This document shows, piece after piece, positions 32,219 to 43,104 of a DNA stretch of 64,000 bases (its first letter is position 1; each line of letters begins with the position of its first letter). The stretch covers positions 2,108,001-2,172,000 of the forward strand of contig JAULSU010000004.1 of NCBI GenBank assembly GCA_030512335.1, read 5' to 3'. This DNA is from Immersiella caudata (Eukaryota > Ascomycota > Sordariomycetes > Sordariales > Lasiosphaeriaceae). The position numbers and the translations under genes are program-made. Below the pieces are notes generated by a model. It did no database searches. It was not told where the DNA came from and saw nothing but the letters and a program-made list of their open reading frames with translations.

Positions 32219-33503
32219 GGCTAAGGAGGTTTCCGTTGACGCTGGGGGAATACCGCATTAGTCTCTTGTTTATTTTGATGGTTCCATAAGTGGGTAATGG
32301 GTGCATACGGGCTTCTGGTCAGGTAGGTCGATGTGCGAAGGGATGAACCCTGGGTAGGGCTCTCTGATCTGGAGCAAGATGAGAACAGGGGTCAGCTTCA
32401 GAACACCATTCATCTTTTTGCAGAGATATAGTACGCACTGCAGAGTTCGGTGCTCTGTGGCTATCTCGCGATGCTGAATGGGTAGGGTTGTTGGCAGAAT
32501 GGTGAAGTCAGATGTTAGACAGTGAAGAGAATGTCGATATCGAAGATGGGGATTCAATGCTCTCTGGGGACAGACCCCCCCCAGCTTTATACTAAAACCA
32601 GAGACGGCCTCTCTGCCGAGAAGTTTTCTTTGACGACCTACTATCTAGGATTGGTACGACTCTTCAGGATCACGAATTAGCCATCCGGATTTGAGCCGGA
32701 GCACATTTCCCGATTTGAGGGCCAGGTGTTAGATTCCCGCGACTGCTATGAGTGATAGTTGATTTACAAGTCTTTAATCCGTATTGAAAATGACTCCTCA
32801 GGGCCCCGAGGCAGTGTGTTGGCCGGAACTGGGTGCCAAGGTCATTTAGCACGTGGAGTGTTTGCTCATCGACAAACGAAAGGAAAAGGAAGACGGAATA
32901 GATGACACACTCTAAGGAAGTACAAGGAGGCCGTTCCACTCGAAACAAAGTGCATTGCCACTGAGGACCTCTTGGCCCTCCCCCCATCTCCTCTGACCAG
33001 CACCAGTCGCCGAGTATTCCTGACCCTTCGTGCAGGGTGGTCAAATACAGCTTCCAGAAGACAGGGCTGGTCGGGTTACCTTGCGTGAAACTATCTCCCC
33101 TTGCTAGGAACCAAGTAAGACATATTTCATCCGTGAAACCACGCGGCCCTCAAGGTATGATATGATTTCCCCGACCGTGTAACATTCAAGACTTCGATTT
33201 GGGCCTGGCGCTGACCAACAACACTCGAATTGTTTGACTGATGAGAATGAAGAGATCTTGAATCCTTGGCCATTGCTCGTTTGCTCCCCAAGGCAGCCTC
33301 CCCGTATTCATCATCGCCGACGTGAACTTGTGATCCTCTCCCACAGCATTCTCCGCACGGCAGCTCCAAACGAGAAACACGAAAGGAAACCAGCCAACCA
33401 ATGCGAATGCTCTCAGGCTCCGCTCTGAACCAAAGATTGACAGCTAGCAGCTGGATCTAAGAAAAGCGCGGGACACATCCAACAACCAACCCAAACCTGC
33501 CCC
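32219..33503. other. Intergenic region, mostly empty
   Basis: May contain the leader or first exon of the cysteine-rich gene near 32220-32560. The remainder to 33503 shows only short frames without motifs. Confidence 0.45.
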
Positions 33504-34845
33504 CTATGTTGACTTCCCATGCCCCTGCCTCACCATCAACATCTTGTTCACCGATTCCAAATCCATCGACAGCTCTGCCTCCCTCAACGACTGCACCACG
33601 GCCTTGGCTCCCCGCTCAACCATCTCCTCATTGTACGCAGCAAACACAGCTTCCTTCGCCTCCCCACCATCCCGAATCTTGATCAAAGAATCAACATAGT
33701 TGTCCGCATCCAAAACGGCATGTTGAAACCCCTGACCACGATACACCAGCATCGGATGCGCCGCGTCACCCGCAAGAGCCACACGGCCAGAGCGACTCTC
33801 CAAAGGGCTGACTGGTTCCCATGTCTTCATCTCATCGATGAAGCAAACAGCGTCGCCATCCACGGGGGTCCAGTCCACCTGCGACTGGAACGGCTCGACC
33901 AGGTTTGTCGTGGTCTCCTTGAGATACTCCAGCGCTTCCTTCCCCTGACTAGCCGGCGGGTCAGGAAACACCCCCCGTTTCCAAATCTTGACCCAGAAAG
34001 TCGTCCACGTGGACTTATCCTCGGGATCATCCACATACATCACTACAACCCGTTAGCCACTTTCCCAATGTCCCGCTCACCACCCCCAGAAAATACTCAC
34101 CTCCAATACCCCCCACCGACTCGGTCCCCATCAACACCGTCGCCACAGGATGCGCCTTCACCACCGCCTTCACCTTCTCCGCATCCCCATGTTTCACAAT
34201 CACCGTCCCAAACATATACCCCGATGGCCTCACCTTCCCCTCCTCCCTCCCCCCAAACAACAAATCCCTCACCTTGCTCCCCGGCCCATCCGTTCCAAGC
34301 ACATATTCCGCCTCCACCGTACACCCATCCTCGAACCCCAACACCACCGGTCCATCCTTCTCTGCGCCGGCTTCCATACTCACAAGCCTCTTCCCCCACT
34401 GCACATCCACCCCCTCCGCCAACACCTTCCTCAACCGCTGTCTAGCCACCCGTCTAGATCCCGGCATGGGCGAGGTGAACAGCGGTCCGCCCGTCTTGCC
34501 GTTGATAGCGGGCAGACATTCCACCTCGGGCGTGAAGTCAAGATGCGGATTGCATATGGCGCGGGGGAGGTTGTCGACGATGTGAGCGGGGAGGAGTTTT
34601 TTGAAGGTGGGGAGGGCCCAGTGGAGGACGATGGTCCAGTCGCGGGGGCGGGCGTCGAGGGAGGTTTCAGCGTCGTAGAGGGTTACGGTGAAGCCGGCCT
34701 GGGGAGGGGGATGTTAGTTGGAGGAAATAAGGGGGGGGATGTGAGATACCTTTTTGAGGCCGTGGGCGGTCAGGAGGCCGGTGAGACCGGCGCCGATGAT
34801 GGCGATCCTGGGGTTCTTGGTTGCGCCAGCGTCGCTCATGGTCAT
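33504..34845 (-). CDS. FAD-dependent monooxygenase
   Basis: Three exons: 34845-34750, 34698-34101 and 34042-33504 (410 residues). Introns are 51 nt (GTATCT, CTAAC) and 58 nt (GTGAGT, CTAAC). The N-terminus gives the FAD Rossmann motif PRIAIIGAGLTGLLTAHGLK, continuing AGFTVTLYDAE across the first junction. The middle has EAEYVLGTDGPGSKVRDLLF (DG motif) and the C-terminal half RVALAGDAAHPMLVYRGQGF (GD motif). All three signatures of group A aromatic hydroxylases are present. Substrate unknown. It lies near the LaeA-like methyltransferase. Start is the ATG at 34845; the next at 34839 is equally possible. Confidence 0.9.
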
Positions 34846-36014
34846 GACGGAAGGGGCGTGGAGGGGAATGTGAAAAGGGGCGGAAAAAGGGAGTCAGATG
34901 TTTACGTAGTTCTGCGAATAGGGGCGGGTTGGTGAAACACCCAAGTTCGGGATGCTCAAGGTAAAAGAATAAGAGGAGGCTCTACGATAGATCTTATCTG
35001 AGTTCCCCCTCACCTCGAGCGAGACAGGAGGAACCCAAACGACGGGCCCGGAGTCTGCGCCCACCCGACAGTCTGGTATGGGTGGGTGCACGACCAACAG
35101 CCAAAAGGCACACGGGGGAAACTGTGCGACGCTCCGACAGGTTCTAGGTCACCGACGCAGCGTGCGTTGACGAACCCACCCCTCCCCTCACCCGGACGGC
35201 CTTGCTTCGGCCTATGCCCCTTCAGTCGAGACATCTGCAGCCACCCTCCAGCCGTTTGGCCTCCGATTCGACACGGAGCAGGCCCGAAAAATAGCGCAAC
35301 CGGGTCTTGGGATTGGGTCCGGTGGGTAGTTCACCCACAGGGCAGCATGTCAGTTGGAGCGAACCGAAGGCGAGCCAAGAAGTAAAAAAGAACCAAACGT
35401 AACTATGCGTATGTTGGTTCAGAGGCGGGGCAGCAATGGTGTGCGTCGGGATCCCTGCTATTATGCGCCCCTCTTAATATTGCTCCTGGGCTGACGGCCG
35501 AGTCAGGATGTTGGCCACGCAGCAATCGCAGTGTGCTGTCGTTCCACCACATCTTGGCAACAGTCAGAGATAAACTGGTGATGTTTCCAGCTCCCGAAGT
35601 TCAAAAACATGCGGCTGAATGGTGGTCAAGCCACTCGTCGTCGGGGTGGTCTCTCTGTGGTCTCGTATGCATTGCTGTACGACCACTATCAACCCGTTCG
35701 GGGGCCGAACCGCAGTCTCGGGTCGATGCGTTCGCGTGGTGTACCGTGCGAGCAAATAGCCTCCTTGATGAACGCGACAAGATTTGCCCTCACGGTGCCC
35801 TCTGCAATGGGCTCCTAAATGCCACGTGAGTAATACAAACGGGAGCCATGATGGTCCAAAATGTGATGTCCAATGCCTATCCAGTACATGCGCCTGTCTA
35901 TTCTAGATGTAGTGACAAAAATACCGCCAACTCCCAAGATCGTAGGGTATCAGATCCATTGCCTGCCCAACTCGTCGCTCATAGTTGGCCAAAAAGATCG
36001 TTCCTTTCTGAATG
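34846..36014. other. Intergenic region, no gene seen
   Basis: About 1.2 kb with short frames only. It holds the promoter of the monooxygenase and the 3' region of the VPS62-like gene. Confidence 0.5.
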
Positions 36015-37715
36015 CTAATACCAAGCCGACTTTTCGCCGTCCTTGATGGACTCCACGATGGTGCACTTCTCCATCTGGCACACCTTTCTCCGGTCCAAGT
36101 TCTTGAACTTGGGCCCCAGCGGACCTGTTGTGTAGTGGTATTCGCTAAATAGCCTCCACTGCCGTTCGTCGCTCAGGGGGTAGATGTCGTCGCCCCAGTA
36201 CCCTTCAAAATGGAACCAGGAGGTCGGTAGATCGGGGTTGGATGCGGCAGGCGTCAAGCTGGTTCGCTCCTGGTCAGGAGGAAGATCTGCTTCTTCCCGG
36301 TCAACCTCGTAGTCGTACCAGAAGGCGTAGTGGTTGAGCGCTGGGTCCCAGAGTGGCCCCTTGTCGGTGACGTCGGCCAGCAACTTGAAAGGGAGCACAT
36401 AAGGATGCAGCCCTCCCAGAGCATACATTGCATGGCTGCCCACAGCCGAGTAGATGACTGGTCGCTCCGCGGCACTTCCCTTTCGCGTCTTCTTCTCCAT
36501 GGCCTTCCATGCATATGCTTTACCACCGGCGTGTTCACTCAAAAACATGGCGCGCGGGGTACCATGTTCGAAGCGAATCATGCAATGCTCCCAATCGCCC
36601 ACATGGTTGCCGAAGCGAATGTTTAGTACCGTTTGACCCAGGTTGTAGCTGTAGAAGAAGAACCAGAACGCATCAAGAACCCCGGAGCCCTTGTCGACGA
36701 CAACGAGCACTGCTGGTCCTTTTGAATAGCCGCTGGCATCCGGCTTGTTGTCATCCGAGAATTGATTGATCTCTTCTTTGGCCGAACCAACGATGGGATG
36801 CTGGGCCTCGCCATATGAGCGGCTTCGAAGGGGATGGTGTGGCCTCACAGGACGTTTCCTTGGGTCCACAATTCTATGGGGCGGGTGCTCCTTGTCAGCA
36901 TCCCACCACGATCGGCCACCGTCAGGACGACTCGGCTTCTCTTCTCCGTGATCGTGTCTACCTTCATCTTCGTTGTCATCGTCGCCGTCATCGTATGGAA
37001 CGGGGATGCCGACGCGACTGTGAAGCCATGCTGGCCTCGTTTCAACGTCGTCCTTGCTGGACAGAAAGACGATGCCATCAGCGGCGTTGAGCTTCCCAAG
37101 GTGCGCTATGTCCAACGGCACCGTTGTGTTTACCAGCTTGTTCTCCACCAAGGGCTCCATATGTTTGATGTGTTCGATTATGTCTGCGGGCCAAAAGTTC
37201 TCCCACGACGACAAATGTACGAGCGGCGCATGGGCGAGGACGTAGTCGGGTATTTCCTCCAATATTTTGTCGCCGCTGAACTGTTGCGCCTCAACCCGCT
37301 TCCCCTTCAGATCGCTGCGCATCGGAGCCGTTTCCCAGCTGCTAACACCGGACTTTGTCACAAATGTCCTTCCAGCGCTTAACCCGAGCGCCAGCGCCCT
37401 GAAGAATGCGAGCTTAAGATCCTCCCTCTGGTCTGATCCTTCGTCCGAGATTGCCGGCGCATCCCACCGGAGGTGCGCAACGCCGCAAAGACTGAGCCAG
37501 CGGCACATTTGCCGGTCAATCCAGTAGGGCGACGAGTTGACCCATTGTTTGTCTCGTTCGCGCTCGAAGTCGTCGGGTGGGATGGGATGGAGGATGCGGG
37601 ACAGCGCCCACAGGGCGAAGACCAGCCCGCCGAAAGAGGCGGCGACTATCACGAGCCGCCTTATTGGTAGGCGGTATCGCATCCTAGAGAAAGCTTGCGA
37701 CAGTGCCGCCAGCAT
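36015..37715 (-). CDS. VPS62-family protein
   Basis: A single exon of 566 residues. A basic N-terminus and one hydrophobic segment (about 20-41, LVIVAASFGGLVFALWALS) suggest a signal anchor. The body carries the VPS62/DUF946 pattern: YVLAHAPLVHLSSWENFWPADI, LVVVDKGSGVLDAFWFFFYSYNLGQ, FGNHVGDWEHCMIRF, PRAMFLSEHAGGKAYAW, VIYSAVGSHAMYALGG and a final WFHFEGYWGDDIYP, with an acidic low-complexity insert near residues 240-300. Yeast VPS62/TDA6 relate to vacuolar protein sorting, though the biochemical role of the family is unclear. Length fits fungal members. Confidence 0.85.
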   Translation of the reverse strand: MLAALSQAFSRMRYRLPIRRLVIVAASFGGLVFALWALSRILHPIPPDDFERERDKQWVNSSPYWIDRQMCRWLSLCGVAHLRWDAPAISDEGSDQREDLKLAFFRALALGLSAGRTFVTKSGVSSWETAPMRSDLKGKRVEAQQFSGDKILEEIPDYVLAHAPLVHLSSWENFWPADIIEHIKHMEPLVENKLVNTTVPLDIAHLGKLNAADGIVFLSSKDDVETRPAWLHSRVGIPVPYDDGDDDNEDEGRHDHGEEKPSRPDGGRSWWDADKEHPPHRIVDPRKRPVRPHHPLRSRSYGEAQHPIVGSAKEEINQFSDDNKPDASGYSKGPAVLVVVDKGSGVLDAFWFFFYSYNLGQTVLNIRFGNHVGDWEHCMIRFEHGTPRAMFLSEHAGGKAYAWKAMEKKTRKGSAAERPVIYSAVGSHAMYALGGLHPYVLPFKLLADVTDKGPLWDPALNHYAFWYDYEVDREEADLPPDQERTSLTPAASNPDLPTSWFHFEGYWGDDIYPLSDERQWRLFSEYHYTTGPLGPKFKNLDRRKVCQMEKCTIVESIKDGEKSAWY

Positions 37716-38514
37716 TTTGTGAGTTCGACGTAGGAGGAAAGGAGAGCGCTGAATGCGCTTCGTCTTGCGGTGTGCGCAATCTGGGGATTCCGTTGCAGGT
37801 GGCCCCGCTAGCCGTTTAGAACTGGAGGGGGCAAAGAATGGACTCGGAACGCCGGTGGAAGGCTATCAAAAGACGGGGTAGGCCCCGGCGTCTCGTCGAA
37901 ATGTAGCACAATATGAGCGTAAACTTCTTGCTGGAGATATGAAGATGTAGAAAATGGCAAACTGATGGTGTAAGATGGAAGCAGACGCCCACAGGCAGGT
38001 GGGAAACAGGTTGGCACGGCACACTCGGGGGATCGCCATGCGGGTGGCGGGGCTTTCGTACTCAGTACCTCATGTCCATGTGAAGTTTGGCGCTACTAGA
38101 AGTACTGGTACGGCTGAGTTTGCCCCGCCTTAATAAGCGAGGAGTGCCCTGCGTCGTTGGCCGCATTTCGCTGTGCCTGACTGGATCCACGAGCTCTTCC
38201 CAGGTTCACCACTGGCGGGATACCCCGACGTCACACCAAGCATTAGGAGTCCAGGGGCCTTGGCACAGCAAATGTGACGGTTGTCTGCTCACTGAACACC
38301 GTGAACTACGAGCCAAGTGGATCGCGGTCTCGCCTCTTGTCACTCGGTGTATTTCTGAACGGCGGGCGCATGCAGATGGAATCTTTGCGCGCAACCTGAC
38401 AGGTTCATCTCATGCAATCCGGATCATCGTGATATTGAGGGGGTATCATTAACGCAAAACAGTAGAAATCCCAAGCCAGAACTCCATGACAATGACTATG
38501 ATTTGACATTGGCA
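37716..38514. other. Intergenic region, no gene seen
   Basis: Promoter side of the VPS62-like gene and 3' side of the TFIIIC gene; short frames only. Confidence 0.5.
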
Positions 38515-39683
38515 TCATGGGACCTGCGAGGAGCTTGGTTTTGATGCATCCTCTTCCTCCTGCTGTGTTCGCAGCAGAAGCGGACGACGCCCTCTTCCCT
38601 TGACGGATCCACCCCTCCCCCTCCCTCTGCCTCTCCCGCTCGGCGGTATTCTCACCATGTAGTTATCTTCAGGTGGGCCCGACCTTACGCCTTCTTTCCT
38701 AGTTTCTCTCCAGCGAAGAGCACGGGCCTGATCTGTTTGCAACTTCTTTCGACGACGCTCCTCCTCCGCGTCATTCACCATCAACTCGTTGTGTCTCGTC
38801 TCCGATGGCTGAACCGTGACCTCATCGGTCTCTCCCCGGGATCGCTTCAATGAGATCAAGTCCTCCAAGAAATGCGCTTGGGGCTGCCGCTGACCGCTCT
38901 TGTCACCTCCGACATGGACGTAGACGCCTCCGTTCCTCTTGTAGCGCTCTGGCAGCTCCTCTTCATTTAGCTCTCCTTGACGAGCGGCTTCCATCCTCAG
39001 TATCTCGGCCTCGGACTTCGGGATCAAGGTTGCCTCCTTGAAATGGACTCTCGCCGAGCTTGCAGCCAGGAGATCAATGCCGTGATTGAGGTTGCGAAGG
39101 GCGGGAAGAGGCGCTTTTTTGTCATGCGGGGTGAAGATCAATTCCGTGCCAATGTTCTCGTACCATGTCCCTCGGAATATGTGATTTCGGTAGGAGACCA
39201 ACGGCTCGTCTGAATGAAGGTCAAGTATTTGTATTTCGCTCATCGGCTCATCCGGGGAGATTGCTGGCTCTTGAGGCCCTCCACTTTCGGGCCGCTCGAG
39301 CATCGGGTCAATTGGCGCCTGTTCGTCGGCGGCTGCTTGCAAGCCAATGTTGTCCAGCTCCCGGTCCTCGCGTTCGGGCGCCTCGCCATCTTGGTTGTCT
39401 GCGATGAGCTCTGGGTGAGATGGTCGGGGCTCAACCGCGTTGAACAGAGGATTGTACCATACTCGGTAGCCGCCCCGGGTGTTGTGGATGACTTGATCGT
39501 CAGGTCTTCTCTCGAGGAAATCCCGAACGGATAAGTCGAGAGTCAGGTAATAGGTCTGGAGCTCACCAATAAACTGTTAGCAAGTATATGAATCTATAGG
39601 AGCGATCTTACCTCTGTTTCTGTGGCAGAATACTCGTGCTCCCACTCGTCGTCGTCCTCTGCTGGATCCGTTTGTCGCGACAT
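38515..39683 (-). CDS. TFIIIC triple-barrel subunit (tau35/Sfc7-like)
   Basis: Two exons, 39683-39612 and 39555-38515, over a 56-nt intron (GTAAGA, CTAAC); 370 residues. The start reads MSRQTDPAEDDDEWEHEYSA and crosses to TYYLTLDLSVRDFLE. The TFIIIC triple-barrel signature is split: the TYYLTLDL strand near residue 25, then EIQILDLHSDEPLVSYRNHI and FRGTWYENIGTELIFTPHD near residues 130-170. The remainder is charged, ending in an RGRGRGRG-type stretch. TFIIIC binds A and B boxes of tRNA genes to recruit TFIIIB. It is divergent from HIS7 across 403 bases. Confidence 0.85.
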
Positions 39684-40086
39684 TGGCGGGGCACCGCGGC
39701 CCTGTTCGAGGACGAGACCTGGGGGAAATGGACCGACTACGCGGCTGGCGTGCGGCGGTGATGGAAGAATTTATCCTACGACGATAATCATGGACTAATT
39801 TTCCCATGCGAGTATGGGCAACGCGGGAGGCGCAAAGGCAAAGCCCTTTTGTTGCATCGATGCTCTCGGGAGCAAAAGTTAGCGGTCAAAGACGGCAAAA
39901 CCGCGAACCTGGACCCCTGTCGCAAGTGAATGGCGGGGCAGTCCCGTCCTTGCGATTCGGAGGCTACCCCGCCATCGCTGGGCCAAAGATTTTGGGAGAG
40001 CTTTGAGTCACATTTGAATCGCTTCACTTTTCCAAGAGCACGATCTCCCAGAGTGTTTGACTTTGAGCCTAGCAAAAGTATTGGCG
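39684..40086. promoter_or_regulatory. Divergent promoter of TFIIIC subunit and HIS7
   Basis: 403 bases between two start codons facing away from each other; must carry both promoters. I see no well-defined TATA box. Confidence 0.6.
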
Positions 40087-41824
40087 ATGCCGAAAGTCCA
40101 CCTTCTCGACTACGTCGCCGGCAACGTGCGCAGTCTCGTCAATGCCATCGAGAAGGTAGGGTACGAGGTTGAATGGGTCCGGTCGCCGGAGGAGGTCGCA
40201 AACGCTGAGGTATGTGTGCATTGGTCTCTATGCCTACGGTCTATTCTTGAAATGCGGTCATTGGGCTTTTCTAACAGCGCGCGCTCAGAAACTGATCCTC
40301 CCTGGCGTCGGCCACTTCGGACACTGCCTTTCGCAGCTCGCATCCGCCGGCTACCTCCCCGCTCTGCGCGCCCACGTAGACGCCGGAAAGCCGTTTATGG
40401 GAATCTGCGTCGGCCTCCAAGCGCTCTTTTCTAGCTCCGCCGAAGACCCTCAATGTCCAGGCCTTGACATCGTCCCCGGGACACTCAACCGGTTCGACGA
40501 CTCGACGAAGGCCGTCCCTCACATCGGGTGGAACAACGCATCTTGCCCCACTAACCCCACGCTTTACGGCCTCAAATCGAGCTCGAAGTACTACTACGTT
40601 CACTCTTACAAATACCCCTATAAACAAGGAGAGCTAGAAAACCAGGGCTGGGCAGTTGCGACGGCAACATATGGCGGGGAAAAGTTTGTCGGTGCCGTTG
40701 CGAAAGGAAACATCCTGGCTACTCAGTTCCACCCAGAGAAGAGCGGTGTTGCAGGCTTGAGGGTAATTCGTGCATTTTTGGATGGTTCAGGGGCGAAGGC
40801 CCTGGCAGCAAAACCCCCTCAGGCAACTGATGGAGGCGCCGTAGAGCTTGTCGCGTCTGAAGGGCTGACAAGGCGTGTGATTGCCTGCCTGGATGTACGG
40901 ACCAACGACCAAGGCGACTTGGTAGTTACCAAGGGTGACCAGTACGACGTGCGCGAGAAGTCGGACGAACGATCTGTTCGAAACCTTGGCAAGCCGGTCG
41001 ATATGGCGAAGAAGTATTACGAGCAAGGGGCGGACGAGGTCACCTTCCTCAACATTACGTCCTTCCGGGACTGTCCTATCGCGGATCTACCCATGCTGGA
41101 GATCTTGAAGAGGACATCCGAGACTGTATTTGTGCCTTTGACCATTGGAGGTGGAATCCGTGACACGGTCGATGTGGATGGGACCAAAGTATCCGCCCTG
41201 GAGATCGCAACGATGTACTTCAAGAGCGGAGCCGATAAGGTGTCGATTGGCAGTGATGCGGTACTTGCGGCAGAGGAGTATTACGCAGGCGGCAAGACCC
41301 TCTTCGGGAACACGGCTATCGAACAGATCAGCAAAGCGTACGGCAACCAGGCTGTTGTTGTTAGTGTAGACCCCAAACGGGTCTATGTTCCCAAGCAAGA
41401 CGCCACTCGCCATGCGACTCTAAAGACCAAAACACCAGGACCCAAGGGCGAGGAGTACTGCTGGTACGCATGTACGATCAAGGGTGGACGAGAGACAAGG
41501 GACCTCGATGTTGTTGAGCTCACCCAAGCAGTCGAGGCGATGGGTGCTGGAGAGATCCTGCTCAACTGCATAGATAAGGACGGCACCAACAGCGGCTTTG
41601 ATCTGGAGTTGATTACACAAGTTAAGGAGGCCATCAGGATACCGGTCATTGCCAGTAGTGGTGCTGGAAATCCCGGCCACTTCGAGGAGGTGTTTGAGAA
41701 GACGACAACTGATGCGGCACTAGGGGCTGGTATGTTTCATCGCGGAGAGTACACGGTGCAACAAGTAAAAGACTATTTGGCTGGTAAGAGCCTGGTAGTG
41801 AGACAGTTTGAAGGCGACCTTTGA
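40087..41824 (+). CDS. HIS7: Imidazole glycerol phosphate synthase (HisH-HisF fusion)
   Basis: Two exons, 40087-40209 and 40289-41824, over a 79-nt intron (GTATGT, CTAAC); 552 residues as usual for fungal HIS7. The N-terminal glutaminase starts MPKVHLLDYVAGNVRSLVNA, has the oxyanion loop ILPGVGHFG, nucleophile cysteine in FMGICVGLQALF, and catalytic His/Glu in LATQFHPEKSG. After a linker, the HisF barrel starts RRVIACLDVR, with VTFLNITSFRD, FVPLTIGGGIRD, KVSIGSDAV and a final PVIASSGAGNPGHFEEV. It converts PRFAR and glutamine into IGP and AICAR, step five of histidine synthesis and a link to purines. Confidence 0.97.
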
Positions 41825-42104
41825 GACGAGTAGCCAAGATTTGAAATGAGAATTGCATACTGGCCACCGCTGATGCATCGTATTCCTGACAATCCGGAAT
41901 TTCCCGAGAAGCAGTTTGATTTGATGCAACTTGGTCCTGTGACAACTAGTTATGATATCTTCCTAGGCCAACCTCAGAAACCTCCCTAGCACTCAATGAT
42001 CATTAAACCGTACCGAGTCTGAGCACAAACTCGCAAAGCAAACGCAGCCAAACCAATGAGACACATCGATAAACGATCCCAAACGAATGAATGACTCCTA
42101 GCCC

Positions 42105-43104
42105 CTAGAGTTCCATACCCATGAACAACCACCGATCGCTGACGATGTCGTACCCAGACGTCCAGAAGTCGAGCGTGGTGAGCGAAAACCCAGCCCATTG
42201 CAAACCCTTCGCCAACGCCTTGGATTCTTCACCGGGTATCATCCGATCAATGCAAACAACCATCTGGTTGCAACGGAGAGGCCCTTCGGCAAGCTCGATC
42301 AAAGCAACAAGTCTGTGTCAAGGTCAATACTATACCCTACTGACATTCGCTGCGCGGTGGAACACTTACGCCTGCTTGAGGTCACGGCCCATTACGTGGG
42401 CATCAAAAAAGACAAACAGAGACTTTTCCTCGCCAGTGGCGTCCTCTGCGACGAAAGCGCGGAAGCTTGAACCACCTGCATAGTCCCAGATTTCAAGCCA
42501 CGAAAGAACGCTGCCGGCACTGCTTTGGCCGACGCCGCTTCTTGCCATCCAGTCGGGATGGTCAATGGGATAATCATCCGGTGGTGTTGGCGGTAGCGAT
42601 CCTCCGTTGGCAACGACAGGCGCGGCAGAAGGCCCGTCGACCGAGCTACCGAAGTCGTTGTGATAAACACTCGTCAGGCGGGAGCGCTGCGACACCTTGT
42701 TCCTCTCACCCAGAAGCATGGTGCGTAGCGTCTCACAAAAGAACCTCTCACATTCTTCCCTGATCCGTAGTGTTGCCCCCCCTCGTCGGTTGTGGTTCCG
42801 ATCACTTGTGCCGTCGCTGCGCGTTGGTGACTTCTTCGCCTTGGGAGTCAGCGCGAGCTGGTTTGTCGACGTGATGGCCGCGAGGGGGGGACTTGAAGGG
42901 GGCGATGGTAGTCCCGTGGAAGGGACCTCAGGAATACCACTCGGCCCCTGTGACGCCGGTAGTGCAGTAGTGGAGGCCCTTGAGCGAGGCGTCCGAGGCG
43001 TCGACGAGGTAGCAGCTGGCGAGGATGTCGGCCTTACGGGCAACGTCCTCGCCGTAATGATTACTACTGCTGTAATTATTATTGTTTTGTTTCATGGGCG
43101 CCAT
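42105..43104 (-). CDS. Ornithine decarboxylase antizyme with +1 programmed frameshift
   Basis: ORF1 starts at the ATG at 43104 (caacaATGG) and runs 58 codons to GTTGAEWYS-type text (TGVTGAEWYS) and a TGA at 42930-42928. The stop context is TAT TCC TGA G, the classic antizyme shift site UCC-UGA. Skipping the T at 42930 moves into ORF2 (EVPSTGLPSPPSSPP), which reads to 42370. A 57-nt intron (GTAAGT) joins it to 42312-42105. The product would be 313 residues. The C-terminal domain is antizyme-like: GSVLSWLEIWDYAGGSSFRA, LFVFFDAHVMGRDLKQA|L, RCNQMVVCIDR and SDRWLFMGMEL. Antizyme binds ornithine decarboxylase and sends it to the proteasome; high polyamines promote the shift. In ORF1 a longer in-frame start at 43446 exists. 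Confidence 0.88.

Noticed and set aside
32670..32760. tRNA-like phrase (catccggatttgagccggagc)
   Set aside because: No acceptor stem, D-loop or B-box arrangement could be built around it.
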